Source of the DNA: Marivita hallyeonensis
Lineage (GTDB): Bacteria > Pseudomonadota > Alphaproteobacteria > Rhodobacterales > Rhodobacteraceae
Assembly: GCF_900129875.1 (NCBI RefSeq)
Contig: NZ_FQXC01000001.1
Span: forward strand, 186,001 to 250,000
DNA length: 64,000 bases
Direction of reading: 5' to 3'
The position numbers were made by a program, and so were the translations under genes. A model generated the notes under the pieces. It ran no database searches and was not told the origin of the DNA. It saw only the letters and a program-made list of their open reading frames with translations. This document shows positions 60,652-64,000 of the stretch, one piece after another. Within the stretch, counting starts at the first letter, position 1. Each line of letters begins with the position of its first letter.

Positions 60652-61635
60652 TCACTTGGCGTCTGTGGCGGTGCCAGAAGCGCGCTGGATCTGTCGGTAG
60701 ATCGAGACATCCGCCGCGTAGAATTCCATCAGCCGCGCGCGCAGGTCTTCTGGCAGGAAACTGTGCAAACTCAGGGATTTTGCGTCCGGTAGATCGGCAG
60801 GCAGAAGATCCACAGCGGTGGGCAAATCCGTGAGATCCGTTTCGGTCTCTCGGGAGACGTTCATGCGAGGTAGAGTGATGTCGGCACCGATGTGGTCGCG
60901 TAAATCCTGTTCGAACTGATCCAATGCCTTTACGTCGTACATGTGTGTCAATGGCACATGGCCCATGTAAAACGTCTGGGGCTGCCAGTGACTGTCGAGT
61001 TGTTGTGGGTCGTGGGCCAAGATGTATTCTGCGAACTCACGGAACGTGACACCGTGCGCATAATCCTCCGGGGTTGGGTCTCTTTTTTCGAAGACCGTCT
61101 CTATGACATGACGGCAAGTGGCCCACTGGTCTGGATAAGTTCGGTTGTTGACGAACTTCTCGACATAGGCGCTGACCAAACGATCCATCGGGTCGCGGAA
61201 GATGATGAAGCGCATCCAGTCTCGCGCCGCAAATGCGCGGGTCAGATCCTCTGTTTTTCGATCCTTGAACTGAAGGCCGGTGTTGTTCTTGTCGAGCATG
61301 TAATGAATGTCTTGGCCATTTTCGGGCGTTAGCCCTCCAAGACTTGCGACCAGACGTTTGGTCGAAGAACAGGCGTTCTTCGCGATCGGAAGATAGATGA
61401 GTTTCAGTTGGTCCACGATCATGGCTTGCGCGGTCGGCGAGCGTGTGCGCGACCAATCGATGAAGGGTGGCTTTGCCCGCTCGCCTTTTGGATATCGCGG
61501 GGCAAAAGGCTTTGGTGTATCCAGTGCTGGTCCAGCAGATTCCCCGTCACGGGCGATCAATGAATCGTCCGCAGGCGACGTTCCGGAAGCTGATGTCAGG
61601 CTGTCTCGCAGCTTGCCGATCCACGATGTCGCCAT
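60652..61635 (-). CDS. Sulfotransferase family 2 protein
   Basis: The 327-residue protein has the Sulfotransfer_2 pattern: LIYLPIAKNACSSTKRLVASL (5'-PSB-like PAPS loop with KNACSS), then FIIFRDPMDRLVSAYVEKF (3'-PB region, RDPxxRxxSxY), consistent with PAPS-dependent sulfation of carbohydrates. ATG 61635 has GGTGAGG upstream; an in-frame extension to 61761 is unsupported. It lies next to capsule export genes, so a sulfated capsule is possible. Confidence 0.85.
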   Translation of the reverse strand: MATSWIGKLRDSLTSASGTSPADDSLIARDGESAGPALDTPKPFAPRYPKGERAKPPFIDWSRTRSPTAQAMIVDQLKLIYLPIAKNACSSTKRLVASLGGLTPENGQDIHYMLDKNNTGLQFKDRKTEDLTRAFAARDWMRFIIFRDPMDRLVSAYVEKFVNNRTYPDQWATCRHVIETVFEKRDPTPEDYAHGVTFREFAEYILAHDPQQLDSHWQPQTFYMGHVPLTHMYDVKALDQFEQDLRDHIGADITLPRMNVSRETETDLTDLPTAVDLLPADLPDAKSLSLHSFLPEDLRARLMEFYAADVSIYRQIQRASGTATDAK

Positions 61636-62072
61636 GTCGAAAGCCTCACCAGTAGAACTCTGCGCGCTAAGGATTAACTGACGCACTGTGCCACTTAAGG
61701 TCAAGTCCATCGAAATCATACCAAAATAGATGACGTATCCTGGCGCGCTCGATGCGGCCATCTCACCCGACCGCAGTTCTGATTGAATGCGCTTGATTCG
61801 CTGCAGTGAGCGCTTGTTGCGTGTGGCGGGAACTGAGTGTCAGGAAAGCACGTTAAATGAATTGGGGTTCTACCGACGCGATCTGCGCGATGCAGACACC
61901 TGTCGCGCAAATGGCCTGAATGATTCTTGAAAAACAGCGAAACGTCCCAAAAAATCGCCAAAAAAAGGTAATTCGGCCTGCAGGTTGGGCCGCTGGCGCA
62001 AAACCAGGTCAACCGTGTTGCATTGTCGGACACAACGCGATTTAGTTTCGGCTGATAAACGGAAGACAATCC
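61636..62072. promoter_or_regulatory. 437-base divergent intergenic region
   Basis: Nothing convincingly coding was found here. It separates two genes running in opposite directions, and the portion 61890-61970 is A-rich (AAAAAACAGC, CCAAAAAATC and CCAAAAAAAGG runs) compared with the rest of the window. It should hold the promoters of the sulfotransferase and of the polyamine-type importer, but no confident -35/-10 pair was assigned. Confidence 0.4.
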
Positions 62073-63203
62073 GTGGTCCAATCAGGGAGTCCCTTTTTGC
62101 CCGACACGTCACATCATGACGCGTTCGTCGAATTCGAACGAGTGCAAAAGAGCTACGACGGCATTCAGCTTGTCGTGAAAGACCTCAACCTCACAATGCC
62201 GAAAGGCGAGTTTCTGACGATGCTGGGGCCGTCCGGGTCCGGCAAGACCACCTGTCTGATGATGCTCGCGGGTTTCGAGACGGCGACGCATGGTGACATT
62301 CGTCTTGATGGCCGGCCCATCAACAACATCCCACCGCACAAGCGCGGGATCGGAATGGTGTTCCAGAACTACGCGCTGTTCCCCCACATGACGATCTCGG
62401 AGAACCTCAGCTTTCCGCTTGAGGTACGCAAGATCGGCAAGTCTGATCGCGAGGCAAAGGTGAAGCGCGCGCTGGACATGGTTGAGATGGGCGCGTTTGG
62501 TGGGCGTCGCCCGGCGCAGTTGTCCGGTGGACAGCAACAGCGGATCGCCTTGGCGCGGGCGCTGGTGTTTGAACCTGAGCTGGTTCTGATGGACGAACCG
62601 CTGGGCGCGCTCGACAAGCAGCTGCGAGAGAAAATGCAGTTCGAGATCACCCATCTGGCGCACCGCCTTGGCATCACCGTGGTTTACGTGACCCACGATC
62701 AGACTGAAGCGTTGACGATGTCGGATCGCGTGGCCGTATTCGATGATGGGCGCATTCAGCAGCTGGCGCCGCCGGATGAGTTGTACGAGAAGCCGCAGAA
62801 CAGCTTCGTCGCGCAGTTCATCGGCGAGAACAACACGCTTGAGGGCACAATCCGCGAGATGAATGGTGACCGCTGTGTCGTGCAACTCAATAACGGCGAC
62901 CTGATCGACGCCATGCCGGTCAATGTCAGCCAGGTTGGTGAACGGACGCGTGTCTCGATCCGCCCAGAAAGGGTCGAATTCAACAAGGATCGCCTGCAGG
63001 AGGGTGTACACACTCTCAAAGCGGAGGTGCTGGAGTTCATCTACATGGGCGACATCTTCCGCACGCGGCTCAAGGTGGCAGGCAATGACGAGTTTGTCAT
63101 CAAGACCCGGAATGCGCCGGATCAGGTCCGGCTGGAGCCGGGTGCGCAGATCGAGATCGGGTGGTTGCCCGAAGATTGCCGCGCCTTGGATGCTCCGAAC
63201 TAG
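62073..63203 (+). CDS. Polyamine/spermidine-type ABC transporter ATPase (PotA-like)
   Basis: The 376-residue ATPase has Walker A GPSGSGKTTCL, Q-loop VFQNYALFPHMT, signature LSGGQQQRIALARAL, Walker B LVLMDEPLGALD and switch His VTHDQTEA. It carries the C-terminal TOBE domain (about 290-370) of the PotA/FbpC class. The annotated start is GTG 62073; TTG 62097 with AGGGAG upstream is an alternative. It is followed 110 bases later by a substrate-binding protein with the same strand, a typical importer layout. Confidence 0.9.
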   Translation: MVQSGSPFLPDTSHHDAFVEFERVQKSYDGIQLVVKDLNLTMPKGEFLTMLGPSGSGKTTCLMMLAGFETATHGDIRLDGRPINNIPPHKRGIGMVFQNYALFPHMTISENLSFPLEVRKIGKSDREAKVKRALDMVEMGAFGGRRPAQLSGGQQQRIALARALVFEPELVLMDEPLGALDKQLREKMQFEITHLAHRLGITVVYVTHDQTEALTMSDRVAVFDDGRIQQLAPPDELYEKPQNSFVAQFIGENNTLEGTIREMNGDRCVVQLNNGDLIDAMPVNVSQVGERTRVSIRPERVEFNKDRLQEGVHTLKAEVLEFIYMGDIFRTRLKVAGNDEFVIKTRNAPDQVRLEPGAQIEIGWLPEDCRALDAPN

Positions 63204-63313
63204 AATGAGTTGTCGCACTGGCGCGGGTCGTCGGTGTGTCATCACAGGGGTGGGTCCGGTCGGTCCGACGATCCTCCCCGCTTTCGATAATCGGACCGAA
63301 TGGGAGACTATAA

Positions 63314-64000
63314 ATGAAACTGTCTAAAACACTTATGGCGACCAGCGCACTCACCGTTGCCGCCGCAGGTGCTTACGCCGCCGGTCACGGCATGGCCGAC
63401 AGCATGACACTGGTCAGCTGGGGCGGTGCCTACCAGGCGTCGCAACAGAACGCCTACGTCGCGCCATATCTTGAAATGAACGACGGTGTTTCGGCGACCT
63501 GGGACGAAAGTTCGGCAGAAGCCGTGGCGAAGCTGCGTGCGATGAACGAAGCCGGCAACATCACCTGGGACCTCGTTGACGTGGTGGCCGCTGACGCGAT
63601 CCGCCTCTGCGACGAAGGTCTGGCGATGGAAGTGGACCACGATGAGCTTCTCGCGCCGGCTCCGGATGGCACCTCTGCCTCCGACGATTTCGGCGACCTG
63701 ATCGTGTCCGACTGCTTTATCCCGCAGATCGTCTATTCGACGACTTTCGGCTACCGCACCGACATGGTCGGTGACACACCGCCGACAAGCGTCTGCGCCG
63801 TCTTCGACACCGAAGCCTACCCGGGCAAGCGGTCGCTCGAGCGTCGCCCGATTGCGAACATGGAATGGGCGCTGATCTGTGACGGCGTGTCGATCGACGA
63901 AGTCTACAACGTGCTGGAGACCGAAGAAGGTCAGGACCGCGCGCTGGCGAAGCTCGACACCATCAAGGACGACGTGATCTGGTGGAACGCGGGCGCCGAT
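63314..64000 (+). CDS. Polyamine-type ABC transporter substrate-binding protein (3' end outside window)
   Basis: The window ends within the gene; 229 codons are visible. It has a signal peptide (MKLSKTLMATSALTVAAAGA, cut near AYA-AG). The mature segment has TLVSWGGAYQASQQNAYVAPY and WDLVDVVAADAIRLCDEGLAME and later FDTEAYPGKRSL, the pattern of spermidine/putrescine-type binding proteins (PotD/PotF class). GGGAG lies 8 bases before ATG 63314. It would pair with the upstream PotA-like ATPase. Confidence 0.9.
   Translation, partial: MKLSKTLMATSALTVAAAGAYAAGHGMADSMTLVSWGGAYQASQQNAYVAPYLEMNDGVSATWDESSAEAVAKLRAMNEAGNITWDLVDVVAADAIRLCDEGLAMEVDHDELLAPAPDGTSASDDFGDLIVSDCFIPQIVYSTTFGYRTDMVGDTPPTSVCAVFDTEAYPGKRSLERRPIANMEWALICDGVSIDEVYNVLETEEGQDRALAKLDTIKDDVIWWNAGAD

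Noticed and set aside
62109-63245. A 378-residue minus-strand frame across the PotA-like gene.
   Set aside because: It is antisense to an ATPase with all motifs intact.
1-64000. Mobile elements, phage genes, CRISPR arrays or a replication origin.
   Set aside because: No transposase, integrase, direct-repeat array with spacers, or DnaA-box cluster was recognised in the window.

Overview
The window looks like a chromosomal segment of a marine alphaproteobacterium of the Rhodobacteraceae (Roseobacter group). The signs are high GC with GTG and TTG starts, genes packed into short overlapping operons, and families typical of that group: DUF3576, DUF2125, DUF4170 and DUF4389 proteins, a YcgN cysteine-cluster protein, HspQ, a Mn-dependent pyrophosphatase, Hint-domain proteins, and a 16-stranded-type porin. 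No insertion sequence, phage gene, CRISPR array or rRNA was seen. One tRNA (Val-GAC) is present.

Layout: (1) 1-4700: the end of an ATP synthase operon (atpF), a TPR-sulfotransferase/YggS pair, a porin, and a DUF3576 lipoprotein. (2) 4.7-7.3 kb: a two-gene minus-strand block, a GT4 glycosyltransferase and a Hint-domain protein, lying between DUF3576 and leuS-lptE-holA. (3) 7.5-16.7 kb: leuS, lptE, holA, a GST, a large Mo/W formate dehydrogenase-type subunit, an M20 carbamoylase and a tiny membrane protein. (4) 16.7-19.9 kb: isomerase, hybrid histidine kinase and response regulator, all translationally coupled. (5) 20.0-30.4 kb: a long plus-strand operon with a fatty-acyl-CoA ligase, a complete branched-chain-type ABC importer (livG, H, a small membrane protein, M, binding protein, F), an APP1 phosphatase, a PaaK-like ligase and a GNAT enzyme. 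(6) 30.4-39.9 kb: a peptidoglycan-binding protein with a caspase-like region, small membrane proteins, rpmJ, tRNA-Val, N-formylglutamate amidohydrolase, the lipid A genes lpxK-waaA-DUF4170, an enoyl-CoA hydratase/SDR pair and DUF2125. (7) 40.0-50.4 kb: a second Hint protein, SDR, UbiH-type hydroxylase, amidase, DapC-like aminotransferase, ftsK, lolA and an SLT lipoprotein. (8) 50.6-58.2 kb: hspQ, the coupled ribF-YcgN-threonine aldolase operon, MaoC, a WYL regulator, HAD, DUF1294 and ppaC. (9) 58.3-61.6 kb: capsule-export proteins (KpsE-like and KpsT-like) and a sulfotransferase. (10) 62.1-64.0 kb: start of a polyamine-type ABC importer, cut by the window end.

Functionally much of the window is envelope biology: LPS transport and assembly (lptE, lpxK, waaA), lipoprotein carriage (lolA), cell-wall proteins, capsule export, sulfotransferases and a porin. 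The liv operon with two CoA ligases looks like an uptake-and-activation unit for an unidentified carboxylic acid.

The least explained signals are the two Hint proteins (possible self-processing secreted proteins), the importer with two ligases and a phosphatase, a WaaA-like protein that seems to lack the usual catalytic glutamate motif, and several intergenic hairpin arrays and long perfect palindromes.
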